DNA from: Candidatus Peregrinibacteria bacterium | GTDB lineage: Bacteria; Patescibacteriota; Gracilibacteria; UBA1369; LOWO2-01-FULL-3 | Assembly (NCBI GenBank): GCA_030592015.1 | Contig: JAUUZY010000005.1 | Coordinates: 1 to 64,000, forward strand | Reading direction: 5' to 3' | DNA: 64,000 bases | Shown: positions 20,901 to 28,309 of the stretch, piece after piece | How the letters are laid out: every line of letters begins with the position of its first letter | Numbering within the stretch: the stretch's first letter is position 1 | Made by a program: the position numbers and the translations under genes | Notes under the pieces: generated by a model | What the model saw: the letters and a program-made list of their open reading frames with translations, nothing else | What the model was told of the DNA's origin: nothing | Database searches by the model: none

Positions 20901-23900
20901 TGACTCATAAGATCAGCCCTAATCATTATTGACGAATCAGAACCTGGAATAAGATTTATATCTAAATTTACCTCATCAAGAATATCGAATGTTTCCTGTG
21001 CCACTACATAATCCCTAAAGTCTATTTTGCTCGTATCGTTCCCAGCCTCACTCAGCAAAGTCTCCAATTCATAATCCAGAAGCACAGCAAAGAGCTCAAG
21101 ATTTTCAATAATATCATCTTCAGAAAACAAAACAGTATCAGCAGTACCGGCAAAAGTACCAAGTTGAGTTCCAATCAGAGCGGCATTTATATCGGAGATT
21201 TGATCAAGATGCGCACCTTCTTCCACAAACAAAGCAATTTGTGCAAAAGTATTATCCGCAACATTTCCAAATTCATCCTTCACAATAAGCTTCAAGTCTG
21301 TCTTCGATTGCTCATTGGCAACAAGCACAAGGGAGTCTGCCTTTATCTCTATTTGGCTAGGCTCACCTGCGACAAGGCTCAGTTCACGATCTAATACCGG
21401 ATAAGGCTCACCCACAACCACAGCCCTTAGAGCAAAATCTCCACTTACAGTTCCGGCCCTCAAATAAACAGTAGCCACACCATTCTCACTCTGAACAACC
21501 TGACCATTCTCAAAAACAACAATATCTTCCACATCCGAAATTACAGAGAATTCAACCTGATGAGTTCTACTGTTATCAAATTCTCCCAGATCGTCAAAGA
21601 GATGAACATTAATCATCATAAGAGATTGACCATCAGCAACCATTTCAATATTCGCCTCAAGTTCATATATGCTATCCGGATTTTTCTCAGCATCTATAAA
21701 AGGATTTTCACTATCAGGAATAAGAGCCAACATACTGTCAGAGAAAAGTTCAGCAACCGGCCTAGTTCGACCTATTGATTGTACAGTTGAGTCCAAAAAG
21801 TTTTTCTGGTAATCCTTCCATTGATAATACCTTAGCCAGTTATCCGGAGCTACAGTCTCAACATGCGCATCTTCTTCCTCAGTTACTTCTTCCACGATAT
21901 CCTCAACAATTATTTCTTCTTCAACCGGCTCTTCAAGCACATCCTCAGTTGTTTCATCCAATTCAACAAGCTCTGAGAGAAGTATTATTATATTTCCATC
22001 TTCATCATATTCGACAGCATCACTGCCATCAGTAGCCCCACCACCATCAGTAGCCCTACTACCGTCAGCAATCTCACCACCACCATCGACAACATCGCCA
22101 CCATCAACAACCCCGCTACCATCAGCAACATCGCCACTACCATCGGCAACCTCACCACCACCATCAACAACCTCACCACCATCATCAACATCGCCACCAC
22201 CATCAACAACACCGCTACCATCAACAACTCCATCACCATCAACAACCCCACCACCATCAACAACATCGCCACCACCATCAACAACACCGCTACCATCAAC
22301 AACACCGCTACCATCAACAACTCCATCACCATCAACAACCCCACCACCATCAACAACCCCACCACCATCGACAACTCCACTACCATCGACAACACCGTCA
22401 CCAGCATCAGCAACCCCCAGAACATCTTCAGGCGATACATCACTATCTTTAGTAGCAAGATACTCAGCATAAGGATCAAACCCTAATTCATCGTCAGCAA
22501 CTAATTTATTTATTTTCTCCAAATCATCCTCGTCCAGACCGGCTTCATAAACAGTGAAACTCAAAATCTCCATTTTTCTATTGCTGCTAAGAACCTTCAC
22601 GTTGTTCGATTCAAGCCCGGACTCACTGCCCAGGTAAAGAGTAACCTCTCCGGATTTGTTCGTAGAATTCAAACTAAAACTAGCCTCACCTCCAACAAAA
22701 GTTTTTTGATTCGTATCAATAAATACCAAAACAGGATCATCTTCATCCTGATCAATGGTCAAAGTTAATGCTTCAGTGTTTCCAGTGTGACCTACCAAAT
22801 TTCCGTTTTCATCAATACCTTTTACACTAACTTTAACGGTATCTACACCGTCAGCGGAAAGAATAGGCTTATCAACAGTCAGCTCAAGTTTAGAAACAGG
22901 CAGAGCAGTAATAACTTCAGTATCTTCGGAAAAATCATCCTCAGCAAAAAGTTGGGACGCACCGCAAGACTCCTCAAACTCAAGCCCATCATCCCAGACA
23001 GTTATAAACAAAGGCAGTGCAATAAGTGCCTCGATAAATTCCTGGGTTTCCGTCATGAAATCTCGCAACGGAACAAAATCATCATCGTTTTCATCAGGAC
23101 TAAGTCCCTGGTCCCGCGTTTCTACACCGGAACCTTCACCATCCGCAGAAACATAAATACTCAAAGGATCAAAACTGGCATCCGTTTCCTCAGGAATGTC
23201 TTTGTTGAAATTCATATCGAAATAATCCTTTTCACCATCCAGCACCAGGTACGCAGACTCATAACCGTTTTTCACGCTGTAGCCTGGAGGGGCAGGTCGC
23301 ATAGTTGAATCAACAACAAAGGAAGTTTCATCCGGAGCAGGATTCAGATATTTCCTTAGAACATAATCATGCTTATCATCGATATTTAAATTCAGCCATC
23401 CAATAGCATCATGTAATTTTAGTGTAGAAGCAGTCTCAAGATTAAAGCCACTAATAGGAACATCAACTTGAGATCTGGTAATTATAGAAAAATAATTATT
23501 AATAATTTCATCACGAATATCTCTATAGTCACCTGGACGAACATCAGGATTTGGAATCGTATGACTTCCTGGCATCAAAGCTATACGCCAAGCAAGAGCA
23601 TCCAGATCTGCCTCCAATTGCGACAAATTCTCAACTCTAAATGAATTTGGGAAAATAACTTTTTCAGTATTACCCGGATAATAGTGCGGAGTGGTTCGAA
23701 GACTGCCAACGATAGCTTGAACATCAATAGAGTCATTTATAGGGCGAGGATCGGGATAGTCCATAGGGTGTTCAGGATCAGACGTCGGTGGCAACGGCTG
23801 TGCCTGGAAGGCTAGGTATCTAGGACTATCAATAGGCAAACTAAACGAAGCCATCGATTTTATCTGCTGAGAAATTGTATAGTCGGTCGGTTCATTATGA

Positions 23901-26900
23901 TAAACAAGACTGGAGATATCTTTGTAGAGATCAGGTTCAACCTTCAAAGTGATATCGGAATCAAAAGAAGTTAATTGATGTGGAATAGTATAAGTAGATT
24001 CATGGGACAAAAGTTTTCTGGCAATCTCATCCATATTTTGACTTGGAATTCCATATTGAATATCGGCCTCATCAAAGTCATACCATTTTGTTTCATAGAC
24101 TCCATCCTCATTTGTGTCACGCCATTCATAGTCCACGATCCCATTAGCATTGTTGTCTATTCCATCAAAAAGTCCATAACGATCAGAAAACTCCTTCAAG
24201 CTAACAAGCTCACCATCACTAGCATTTAGAACAACATCACTAGCATTGTATTCATCCAAACTGAGCCAAACATCCTCAATGTCAGGAGAAACATCAGCAT
24301 CAGCTGCATTCGGAACAGGCTGAGTAATAAACTTTCCAACAGCTTTCAGATATCGCCCATACAAATCAATTGAAATATTGTATCCCTCAAAATCAACATC
24401 GACAAGGGGACCAAAATCAAACTCGCTAGGCGGATTCAGCGGGTAGTCATAGTAATTCGAATCACTGGCAAGGCTTCCAACAGAAGGAAGACCCGAGTAG
24501 CAAGAATCAAAATAAACATCATCAATATCTTCATAGCTATACTCATCCGGGAATTGGAAAAGATCCATATGGTCATCGTAGTCAGCAGGGTTAGACGAAT
24601 TCTGATTGCCTTCCTTTTTTACATTTTCAGGAAATTTTAATTGGAACTCATCTTCACCGGGAATCTCTACCTTCAAAGGTGCAACACTTCCAGCAGGGTC
24701 GGCTATAGGCATAGAAGCAAGCTTTGGGAAACAGCGATCACTATTTTTCCCAGCAGAATTTTGAGAACAACCGGCATAACTGTCATAGCCCTTATTCCCA
24801 TATCCTCCACGCTCACTACCGGCTTGACGCATATCATTGATAGTGAAAATCGCACCATCACTACCGGACCTAAAGCTAAAGAAACGATCATCCTGAAAGT
24901 CAAATCCTTCAGGATATCCAATATCTGAGAGAAGAATAAATACTCTAGGTGCATTATTCATAAATCCGGAACCAATTGCTCCTTCGGCAGAAGTTAGTCC
25001 ACTCTTATTCAAAGTAAAACTAAAGTTATCTTCCATCAGCTCTCCATCCCTATAGAATTCAATTCCAATATTGGCTTTGGTAGAATTTATATCTCCATTT
25101 TCCAAAGCTGCCATTTTTGATTCACCTACAGGAACACCAAACATTGGACCTTCAGCATCCATACTTACTTCATAGGCAAGATCGGGAATACTGCTCAATT
25201 GATCGTTGTTAACCGCAGATATAAACCTCTGAACATCTCTATATGACCTTTCAATCGCCTGATCAAACGACCATCGATAATCAATCGTTCTATTATTTAC
25301 ACGCACAATCAGGTCACCCTCTTGCAATATTCCCTCAAGTGGATTGCTATAATTAGCATAAAGATGATTATGGGTAAAAGCCGGAACTCCACGATTAAGA
25401 TCATTTTCAATATAAGCACCGGGAACAGACAGACCTGTAAGCTCATGAGCCTCACTTGCAGAAATTACTCGGGTATTCACTCCGCTAGTATGCACAGGCA
25501 TAGAAGTGGAAATGTTATCAGTCCTAAGGGCACGAGTAAGAATAGAATACTCACCATCAACCGCAATTGGGTTGAAATCAAGATTTTCATCGAAATATTC
25601 AGACTTGGTCGAACCAAGGAACACACTACATTGCTTTGGATTTTCCAGAAGCTCAGCATCAATTCCGTTTATGTAGAATTTCCCATTAGCCTCATTAAGA
25701 TAATGGAATCTATAGTCAGTCTGGAACACAAGAGGAATAGGGGAGATGTCATCAGACGCAAAATTAATGACAAAATCATCACTATCTCCAAAGTATCCGG
25801 ATATCCTGGAAGACTCCAAAATAGGCAAAGGCTCATCAATAAGATCGATAATTTCCATAACTTTTTTCTCCACAGCAGTATTTACTTCCTTCAAGTATTT
25901 CTTGGAGAATTCGTCCTTGATAGTTATAAGAACGGCAATATTGTCCATATCATCAGGAGTATAACGACCGGTATTTTCCGCCCAATCATTCGACTGCGCC
26001 ACATACTTACTAAAAATTTCATAATACGTAAGAAGAGACTGTTCTATAATTGTCTTAGTGAATACATCCGGAACACTGGCAAGCGCATCGTCACTTTGAA
26101 ACGATCCCAAAAACTCGGCAGCATCCTCACTTGGAGGATCAATTGCCACCTCACTTGCAATATCCCCAATCAACTGCTTCGCCCAAAACTTGTTGTATCT
26201 GTTGTAGGCAAGGTGCTCAATATTATCTAAGTACTCTATATAGTGAGAATAAACATCAGGATTTATTTTTTCCTCCTCATGAAGAAGGTCAGCAAAGAAC
26301 ATTTTCTTCTCAAATTCCGCAAAATCAGGATGCCCTTCATAGTAGAGGTGATTCTTATCAAAAAATGTAGCCAATTTCTCTTTTCCTTCCCTATCTTCAG
26401 AAGGAGCCCTGATTATTCCATGCCAAATCTCAGGCTTAGGGAAGTTACTATCAAAATTCCTCTCAAACGATTCCGATTCAGAACTATATAGATAAGCCTT
26501 GTCATCAAAGTCAGTATAAGGAAATAGGCTAATAAACTTATTCCCATCTTTATTTACAACAGGCATAGGAATATCACCCACCAATACAACCCCAGCCAGT
26601 CGATTATTCCCGTTGCCATCACCATTCTGGTAAAGGTTCTCCAATGCATTTGCTAAGTCCACCACAGAGTCTTCTTCCTTGTCATAAAAAATGATCTTCG
26701 CATCGGTGAGGTCATAATTTGAACTTATATCATCAGCATATCTCAAAATCCTTGCACCAAGTGTAGGGGCATCCAAGGAAGAATATTCATTCCCAAGCCC
26801 CACATAAGAACTGTCCCCAAGGCTATTGTCTACCACTATTGCAACCAGGTCATATACTATATCCGGATCATTTGGAGACTGAGCTTGAGCAACAGCAGCT

Positions 26901-27019
26901 TCCACATCTCTATTAAATGAAAAAGCATATGCAACAGGTAAAGGTACTGTTCCTGTAACAAGCATCATTAATACGAGAATTGAAGGGACGATTTTTCGCT
27001 GTATAAAGCTAAATTTCAT
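11981..27019 (-). CDS. Giant 5012-residue multidomain S-layer-type surface protein
   Basis: A signal peptide (KIVPSILVLMMLVTG...AYA) sets the start at 27019. The ORF runs to 27085, but those extra codons lie over the promoter. Modules in order, with approximate residues: gingipain/C25-like fold 30-330; PDZ-like 525-620 (GILQEGDLIVRVNN); a DSCYSG motif at Cys840; invasin-type Ig-like 1373-1477; VVDGxG repeats 1540-1670; three more Ig-like 1770-2220; FG-GAP-like repeats 2585-2710; a DUF11-like domain 2870-2940; a helical Cys-containing part 3100-3500; a Pro-rich PDLP segment 3500-3610; Fn3-like and PKD-like 4045-4285; SLH repeats 4577-4767; thrombospondin type 3 Ca-binding repeats 4770-4945. 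The SLH part suggests cell-wall anchoring. It lies between pilus genes and four secreted-protein genes. Function is unproven; adhesin or processing scaffold is my inference. Confidence 0.93.
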   Translation of the reverse strand: MKFSFIQRKIVPSILVLMMLVTGTVPLPVAYAFSFNRDVEAAVAQAQSPNDPDIVYDLVAIVVDNSLGDSSYVGLGNEYSSLDAPTLGARILRYADDISSNYDLTDAKIIFYDKEEDSVVDLANALENLYQNGDGNGNNRLAGVVLVGDIPMPVVNKDGNKFISLFPYTDFDDKAYLYSSESESFERNFDSNFPKPEIWHGIIRAPSEDREGKEKLATFFDKNHLYYEGHPDFAEFEKKMFFADLLHEEEKINPDVYSHYIEYLDNIEHLAYNRYNKFWAKQLIGDIASEVAIDPPSEDAAEFLGSFQSDDALASVPDVFTKTIIEQSLLTYYEIFSKYVAQSNDWAENTGRYTPDDMDNIAVLITIKDEFSKKYLKEVNTAVEKKVMEIIDLIDEPLPILESSRISGYFGDSDDFVINFASDDISPIPLVFQTDYRFHYLNEANGKFYINGIDAELLENPKQCSVFLGSTKSEYFDENLDFNPIAVDGEYSILTRALRTDNISTSMPVHTSGVNTRVISASEAHELTGLSVPGAYIENDLNRGVPAFTHNHLYANYSNPLEGILQEGDLIVRVNNRTIDYRWSFDQAIERSYRDVQRFISAVNNDQLSSIPDLAYEVSMDAEGPMFGVPVGESKMAALENGDINSTKANIGIEFYRDGELMEDNFSFTLNKSGLTSAEGAIGSGFMNNAPRVFILLSDIGYPEGFDFQDDRFFSFRSGSDGAIFTINDMRQAGSERGGYGNKGYDSYAGCSQNSAGKNSDRCFPKLASMPIADPAGSVAPLKVEIPGEDEFQLKFPENVKKEGNQNSSNPADYDDHMDLFQFPDEYSYEDIDDVYFDSCYSGLPSVGSLASDSNYYDYPLNPPSEFDFGPLVDVDFEGYNISIDLYGRYLKAVGKFITQPVPNAADADVSPDIEDVWLSLDEYNASDVVLNASDGELVSLKEFSDRYGLFDGIDNNANGIVDYEWRDTNEDGVYETKWYDFDEADIQYGIPSQNMDEIARKLLSHESTYTIPHQLTSFDSDITLKVEPDLYKDISSLVYHNEPTDYTISQQIKSMASFSLPIDSPRYLAFQAQPLPPTSDPEHPMDYPDPRPINDSIDVQAIVGSLRTTPHYYPGNTEKVIFPNSFRVENLSQLEADLDALAWRIALMPGSHTIPNPDVRPGDYRDIRDEIINNYFSIITRSQVDVPISGFNLETASTLKLHDAIGWLNLNIDDKHDYVLRKYLNPAPDETSFVVDSTMRPAPPGYSVKNGYESAYLVLDGEKDYFDMNFNKDIPEETDASFDPLSIYVSADGEGSGVETRDQGLSPDENDDDFVPLRDFMTETQEFIEALIALPLFITVWDDGLEFEESCGASQLFAEDDFSEDTEVITALPVSKLELTVDKPILSADGVDTVKVSVKGIDENGNLVGHTGNTEALTLTIDQDEDDPVLVFIDTNQKTFVGGEASFSLNSTNKSGEVTLYLGSESGLESNNVKVLSSNRKMEILSFTVYEAGLDEDDLEKINKLVADDELGFDPYAEYLATKDSDVSPEDVLGVADAGDGVVDGSGVVDGGGVVDGGGVVDGDGVVDGSGVVDGSGVVDGGGDVVDGGGVVDGDGVVDGSGVVDGGGDVDDGGEVVDGGGEVADGSGDVADGSGVVDGGDVVDGGGEIADGSRATDGGGATDGSDAVEYDEDGNIIILLSELVELDETTEDVLEEPVEEEIIVEDIVEEVTEEEDAHVETVAPDNWLRYYQWKDYQKNFLDSTVQSIGRTRPVAELFSDSMLALIPDSENPFIDAEKNPDSIYELEANIEMVADGQSLMMINVHLFDDLGEFDNSRTHQVEFSVISDVEDIVVFENGQVVQSENGVATVYLRAGTVSGDFALRAVVVGEPYPVLDRELSLVAGEPSQIEIKADSLVLVANEQSKTDLKLIVKDEFGNVADNTFAQIALFVEEGAHLDQISDINAALIGTQLGTFAGTADTVLFSEDDIIENLELFAVLLDYELETLLSEAGNDTSKIDFRDYVVAQETFDILDEVNLDINLIPGSDSSIMIRADLMSHGVRVDKYSGDIVIENINPNLGGFLGKSGQTIQKLEKKMVDGTLPEINAVFIPNNLAGDAEIVVDVPGFTTDSVTIKIEPGEPHRIELSASEDIVFSSGGDVQLEARILDRYGNLVVADNETLISFLPTTATEDFIEFTGARTALPLNGIATTTIKGSGISGKLNLVAESDWIMRDKISLDVRKRLDSDDVEGFAPRALYVSLLGGAFGNMFDENNLAETFLHAGDSQAVSSITASAEGDKLLIGVDGFGKIDLLSETVGMQVIQSTDSFPYQKVIFDDSVFGDELASMFMVPSDGTDLVLLEEEEKIEDEDGIYVERISFSDSNIEFVERNDAVFVENNGTVMLKVDSFGRITLNNESLEMRVPQQDIDGLESNDLAFAIYDRGEILTLITFKQSFENAVQIIPFADEATSFFPGIYVKLNTAADNFDFNSAFSRTSSDNPNGVYLIDKNSSLDAGRAPGFGQTSLEDVGSNSGLGFEGDNKHMLFFSAGNSVGESHIPYASEIGVIYGDPMIRLKLDGMVGLVSGLTGYTKDIGKPIFNGEQTIQQLIEFDYNGDGSDDLLLLYEDGLVRLLENEISNKRFRDKGYILKMSNGIFSATKIDLNNDGFDDLIVGTKESCNVDEVCMSQFINQGGSFEKESLELAINGKAYEMKSGDMNADGCEDLVTSDSAGNVRIFYNKVDGDSCIGLDTNHGNSWNFGFQLDPEVDISSTIFVNYPGMEQLSSTIPEYSDVEHTDTVEDNSGKFIQFTLPSDDPPVGNAEVEGYANAVTDLQNSLLNNENIATGDIPEQTYPKNYDFINIKQDVRFSRSTKSSVDVNGEVIALDDRVKYIITLNNNGGSNIVNMMLSDVSPPSMTLLEDTLQCMDSGCRDELEWAETGMSARSLVITGITVPAGGKRTISYSASVDRMPKVNFDIGNDFANYPLSALGHSYNNDPYLDLQIRPEINPSAELIYEYSIGVSNGRVNYLENRVSSEPTLEELFDEQAERTGGINPTDFDDVDPNSEEFQDRMSALMASQNADSDYDGSVDSWDDALGEYQDLSESIANGIKNVSTLLRCSGGGCLPIPYNRAFLAPDGPIPGIAAIAIGTPNPPYVMPFYPSNLTSSVRWYISPTLTGGLGTAICAGPNIGHMSPCYAAAVPVQAAGVCPDLLGPVNDAVAKAKSSNSNPDVGMSTIVSDGENSAGSDAINTSSNYSDPDSPLSYSSAVNIRIPGFPSVITNWLDNQTDEIFNKLLDLPDLYFIYPDVNSLISDHAVSLKNFDKNRGGFLSVHDFLRAVNSMPLFQIEGKEVFIRVPAISQAEVEKWKRQAVLWIEYEQEQIQKIEDYWTCNISEERRTLCDAVTLDMTELIKSVRAAMDKIDQISRLPKDILTWRNLEAKYATQLICYMDAIMNYTGGYISRQQKTIESWMRAIEDVIRTIRDWKLLLDLIVDYQVNCDQCKNDRFSKLGILLSFFAAIPDPPIIPMPKWPDIVFDISQVKAGIKIVWPDLVFKPEPIRLPDLPTITLPEISPELRLVVPGFDLPDWLDFPTFTLPDLPDLPPLPLPQLPDLPRPPKIPQLPDVIGDLIVNLKPIFAVLCLLKKGLIPVPEWGLATEIETLTQPSVQVVLPLIKNLGVQMPEIQYDYVEQIKITTKLDMGIETDFIYVILKNGADKFNEKVMDLVENVNTVSGKSWQKVLDDAVDTAFKKATETAIDVAVPLLEGVVDPITSPIEDAAEEVGADISGDAGAYLPPEIAKVEGYFNNINQSLNDYVDNMEQIDYPDTYYLTATQEYLDPSDPILNRTLAEVEADILLQDLPDTPEMRHMAELRDSLIAYTKGLDESNTVLGEIEDYNEFGRILVDNDQSVRQIVALSTSKMYEPVSTETTVESSFFGEAVEERLRDVSGVSDLDTSNLLAANIDFDVDDYLESDEAATVPVPIGFFVAVGNGSENVLNYTSELENEIHTLFNDVDGDSDFDIIFSMGGDVYLKENHTNEVDYPKGNLIGGISGGFGNNSVSDYVVDGGASVQGVISPSENHKKVDISWIAKKDAVAYEVFIGSTPDGNENTAVARYVAVADPDAEFPNAFVLELADPNNPSISIELENGNYYPKIYAINADGEKSLPSFTNVIAPQSCSDNDSPFPAVSQIEYDIPLFTELEIDASNSFDSSGEIVAYYLETLPYDPDGKRATELRQFFYSDINYAYDEDGDGIAINDRSNPRFRVGPFEYEGDIGQHKFLLHVVDQSGNSSAQEIKVNVSAPNITLDETLARTSIATGETLPNMPVTLMRKRLIYRVVAGDLKAVEKNQKIETMTSDENGKYLSDETGVYTVNDLSVRDMLLVENSAGEIIAEIHPDTANVENLMDGYFINVEEANPPGTVTRIEIVDANGTVYATIHVVADQNTDVVVLEEVDFEDNIFELATGVHVSDENITDRYSFVKFAADDPDYPGAAALMDVIEGKQIAIVDSAGNVIFLADGVELIKKANDHTADPLIYELIYNGKVVAEIYVSVISGKRRVKIVGPNDVPFAQAHIPPSSDFVKTSLSKKEFIDVDDELAAILKELQKKDIIEGRESEDGIIFNPQELVNRAEFVKTLLKMLCIIPRPESYELGTEFNDIQYSESDLVWYYPFVKEASLLGLIHGYQGEIDNATGKSPFKPENTITRAESVKIILEALELKGVLNLEGLNVGDPWYDPFMLAGQNLTPYMTGNAVLQNNFIITTEEAANPEQEMTRAELVTMVTRVLEAYNCFEIDDDNDGMSDFCEEKYDIQNPDLDVDFDGVSNTDECSYGLDPTDADSDKGGTNDGDELDLGTNPLDAYDDPSDIDDDGLTDSEETNLYGTDPEIADTDGGGVNDGDEVRNGTDPLDASDDPPDRDFDGLSDSEEINLYGTNPAVADTDGGGVNDGDEVHKNLTDPLDGSDDFSDGGVYQEGESGVYVVPPECNTCPCTASILHGADIIPGDIFFSVISTEDEKHWFSKSNEVTIETVKK
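16185..16525 (-). repeat. Pro-rich PDLP segment inside the giant protein
   Basis: This stretch encodes about 110 residues rich in Pro, Leu and Asp with recurring PDLP, LPDLP and LPxLPDLP units (for example FTLPDLPDLPPLPLPQLP). It is irregular rather than a perfect tandem array. Such a segment would be a stiff extended rod between the helical middle and the next part of the giant protein. Confidence 0.75.
22020..22402 (-). repeat. 18-bp coding tandem repeat, VVDGxG
   Basis: About twenty consecutive copies of an 18-base unit encode VVDGSG, VVDGGG, VVDGDG and variants, changing to EVADGSG-like forms at the C-terminal end. A block of about 60 bases within 22200-22265 reappears nearly unchanged within 22265-22350, showing recent internal duplication. 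The unit is a multiple of three, so gain or loss of copies keeps the frame. In the protein this makes a flexible acidic linker between two groups of Ig-like domains. Confidence 0.9.
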
Positions 27020-27026
27020 AGGTATG

Positions 27027-27057
27027 ACTTGGAAGGTGAGGACACAATTTTCCAAGT
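27027..27057 (-). promoter_or_regulatory. Inverted repeat in the giant-gene leader
   Basis: ACTTGGAA and TTCCAAGT form a perfect 8-base inverted repeat (arms 27027-27034 and 27050-27057) with a 15-base loop. It begins at about +1 of the predicted transcript and ends 8 bases before the ATG. It could be a 5' stabilising hairpin or an operator over the start site. Confidence 0.6.
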
Positions 27058-27061
27058 ATAA

Positions 27062-27070
27062 ATTATAGCA
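27062..27070 (-). promoter_or_regulatory. Extended -10 promoter of the giant gene
   Basis: On the minus strand TGC directly precedes a perfect TATAAT (27067-27062), giving a strong extended -10. No clear -35 is needed or seen. The predicted start near 27055 gives a 36-base leader to the ATG at 27019 and excludes the longer ORF start at 27085. Confidence 0.75.
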
Positions 27071-27190
27071 GCTTTTACAGGGCAAAAACAGTTAGTCCAA
27101 GCGCCAAAATCGCTTTTGAATTGACAGGCTAGAGGGGGTGTGCCGTGACTTATTTTACACGAAGAGCATAGCACCAAGTACCTGAGTTAA

Positions 27191-27673
27191 TTATCTAACA
27201 AGCACACCATAACACCAAGAGTTCTCATTGTTTTCGATAGGAGTGCCCATAGAACCCTCAGCTATATCACCACAATTTCCATTAGCAGACCCAAAAATCT
27301 CAACATTTACTCTAATAGAGAAAGAATAGTTGTTACCAGGGTTAGAAACATATTTGTAATCATGTCCACTAGGATCCATAGGAATTTTCCCACCAAAATC
27401 AGAAAGGAAAGCCTCTCCCCAAGAGCCAGGTTCAGAGGCCGGCCAACCTGTATTCATATCTGGGCTGATCTTTCCAGATGCATTTGGGAAAGCATCATCA
27501 GTCTCTAGACCATAGTTCAATAAAACCATTTGAATTTTTTGTAGGTCAGAAATTCTCTGAGCATCACGTCCTTTAGCAGGAGCTCTAAGCAAGGTAGGAA
27601 GAAAAGCCACAGCCAAAATACCAATGATGGTAATAACTATAAGTAGTTCGATGAGTGTAAAACCTTTTTTCAT
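27191..27673 (-). CDS. Type IV pilin (third of three paralogues)
   Basis: This is a 160-residue prepilin. The N-terminus KKGFTLIELLIVITIIGILA is a classic class III signal. Cleavage is expected between Gly and Phe, with Glu5 present. The linker RAPAKGRDAQRISDLQKIQ leads into a small globular head with a Cys pair (NGNCGD and SWCYGV). It differs from its two neighbours mainly in the head. It lies 15 bases after the second pilin gene, so the two probably share a transcript. It is the last gene before the giant gene. Confidence 0.95.
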   Translation of the reverse strand: MKKGFTLIELLIVITIIGILAVAFLPTLLRAPAKGRDAQRISDLQKIQMVLLNYGLETDDAFPNASGKISPDMNTGWPASEPGSWGEAFLSDFGGKIPMDPSGHDYKYVSNPGNNYSFSIRVNVEIFGSANGNCGDIAEGSMGTPIENNENSWCYGVLVR

Positions 27674-27688
27674 TTTAAAGTATTAAAA

Positions 27689-28177
27689 TTATTTAACAAA
27701 AACTGCATAACACCAAGTCGCCGAGTCAGAAGAATTCTGAGTGCCCAAAACACCTCCAGATACAGAGCCACAATTTGCATTTGCATTTTCAAAAATCTCA
27801 ACAGCCCCGGTTATGGCAAGGGAATATTTTCCTGAACCAGGCGAATTAACATAGTAATAAGATGATCCATCTGGTTTAGTAGGGATTGCACCTCCAAAAT
27901 CACTAGAAAATGCACCAGCCCAATCATCAGCAGGGGCTCCAAATCCGGTTGCAAGCCCCGGAGTTATCACTCCTGTAGTAGGATATCCAGATCCATTTTC
28001 GAGGTTATAATTAATAAGTACTTTTTGAATCTTTTGAACATCAGCCATTACTTGCGTATCTCGCCCCTTTACAGGTGCCCCAAGCAAAGTAGGAAGGAAG
28101 GCCACAGCCAAAATTCCAATGATAGTAATGACAATAAGCAGTTCGATAAGGGTAAAACCTTTTTTGGATTTAAACAT
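27689..28177 (-). CDS. Type IV pilin (second paralogue)
   Basis: This prepilin has 162 residues with the same N-terminal helix as its neighbours (KKGFTLIELLIVITIIGILA, FLPTLLGAP). The linker is GRDTQVMADVQKIQKVL and the head has two conserved cysteines (ANANCGS and TWCYAV). It has its own extended -10 promoter, placed after the terminator of the first pilin, so its dose can differ from that of the major subunit. The leader carries an ACTCCTAT element also found before the first pilin. Confidence 0.95.
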   Translation of the reverse strand: MFKSKKGFTLIELLIVITIIGILAVAFLPTLLGAPVKGRDTQVMADVQKIQKVLINYNLENGSGYPTTGVITPGLATGFGAPADDWAGAFSSDFGGAIPTKPDGSSYYYVNSPGSGKYSLAITGAVEIFENANANCGSVSGGVLGTQNSSDSATWCYAVFVK

Positions 28178-28210
28178 TTTTAATAGGAGTTAGTTTGAGT
28201 TTTCTACGAT

Positions 28211-28240
28211 ATTATATCAATGCGCCATAAACAAAAGCAA
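28211..28240 (-). promoter_or_regulatory. Promoter of the second and third pilin genes
   Basis: On the minus strand TTGCTT (28240-28235), 18 bases, then TATAAT (28216-28211) preceded by TGA. The -35, the 18-base spacer and the following TTT run are nearly the same as in the first pilin's promoter, which points to promoter duplication along with the gene. Confidence 0.75.
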
Positions 28241-28246
28241 GAATAT

Positions 28247-28278
28247 AAAAAAGAGGGACGTCCTTTCGGCCGCCCCTC
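28247..28278 (-). terminator. Rho-independent terminator after the first pilin
   Basis: On the minus strand a GC-rich stem pairs 28278-28268 with 28263-28253 around a four-base GAAA-type loop and is followed by six Ts. It separates the first pilin from the downstream pilin promoter. Confidence 0.9.
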
Positions 28279-28309
28279 TTCAAGCAGTTCTAAATTAAGC
28301 TAACTACTA

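Noticed and set aside
22020-22402. Regular short repeats that could be taken for a CRISPR array
   Set aside because: The unit is 18 bases with no spacers, lies wholly inside an open reading frame, and encodes VVDGxG. It is a coding tandem repeat.
21988-22479. Open frame on the same strand rich in Met, Leu and Val (163 residues)
   Set aside because: It is an alternative frame of the VVDGxG repeat in the giant gene, with extreme composition and no start signal.
25322-26230. Plus-strand open frame of 302 residues inside the giant gene
   Set aside because: It is antisense to well-supported coding sequence, has a composition rich in Ile, Asn, Arg and Lys as expected from a shadow frame, and has no domain.
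27019-27085. Longer N-terminus of the giant protein (start at 27085)
   Set aside because: Those codons overlap the -10 box and would put 22 residues with three cysteines before a typical signal peptide.
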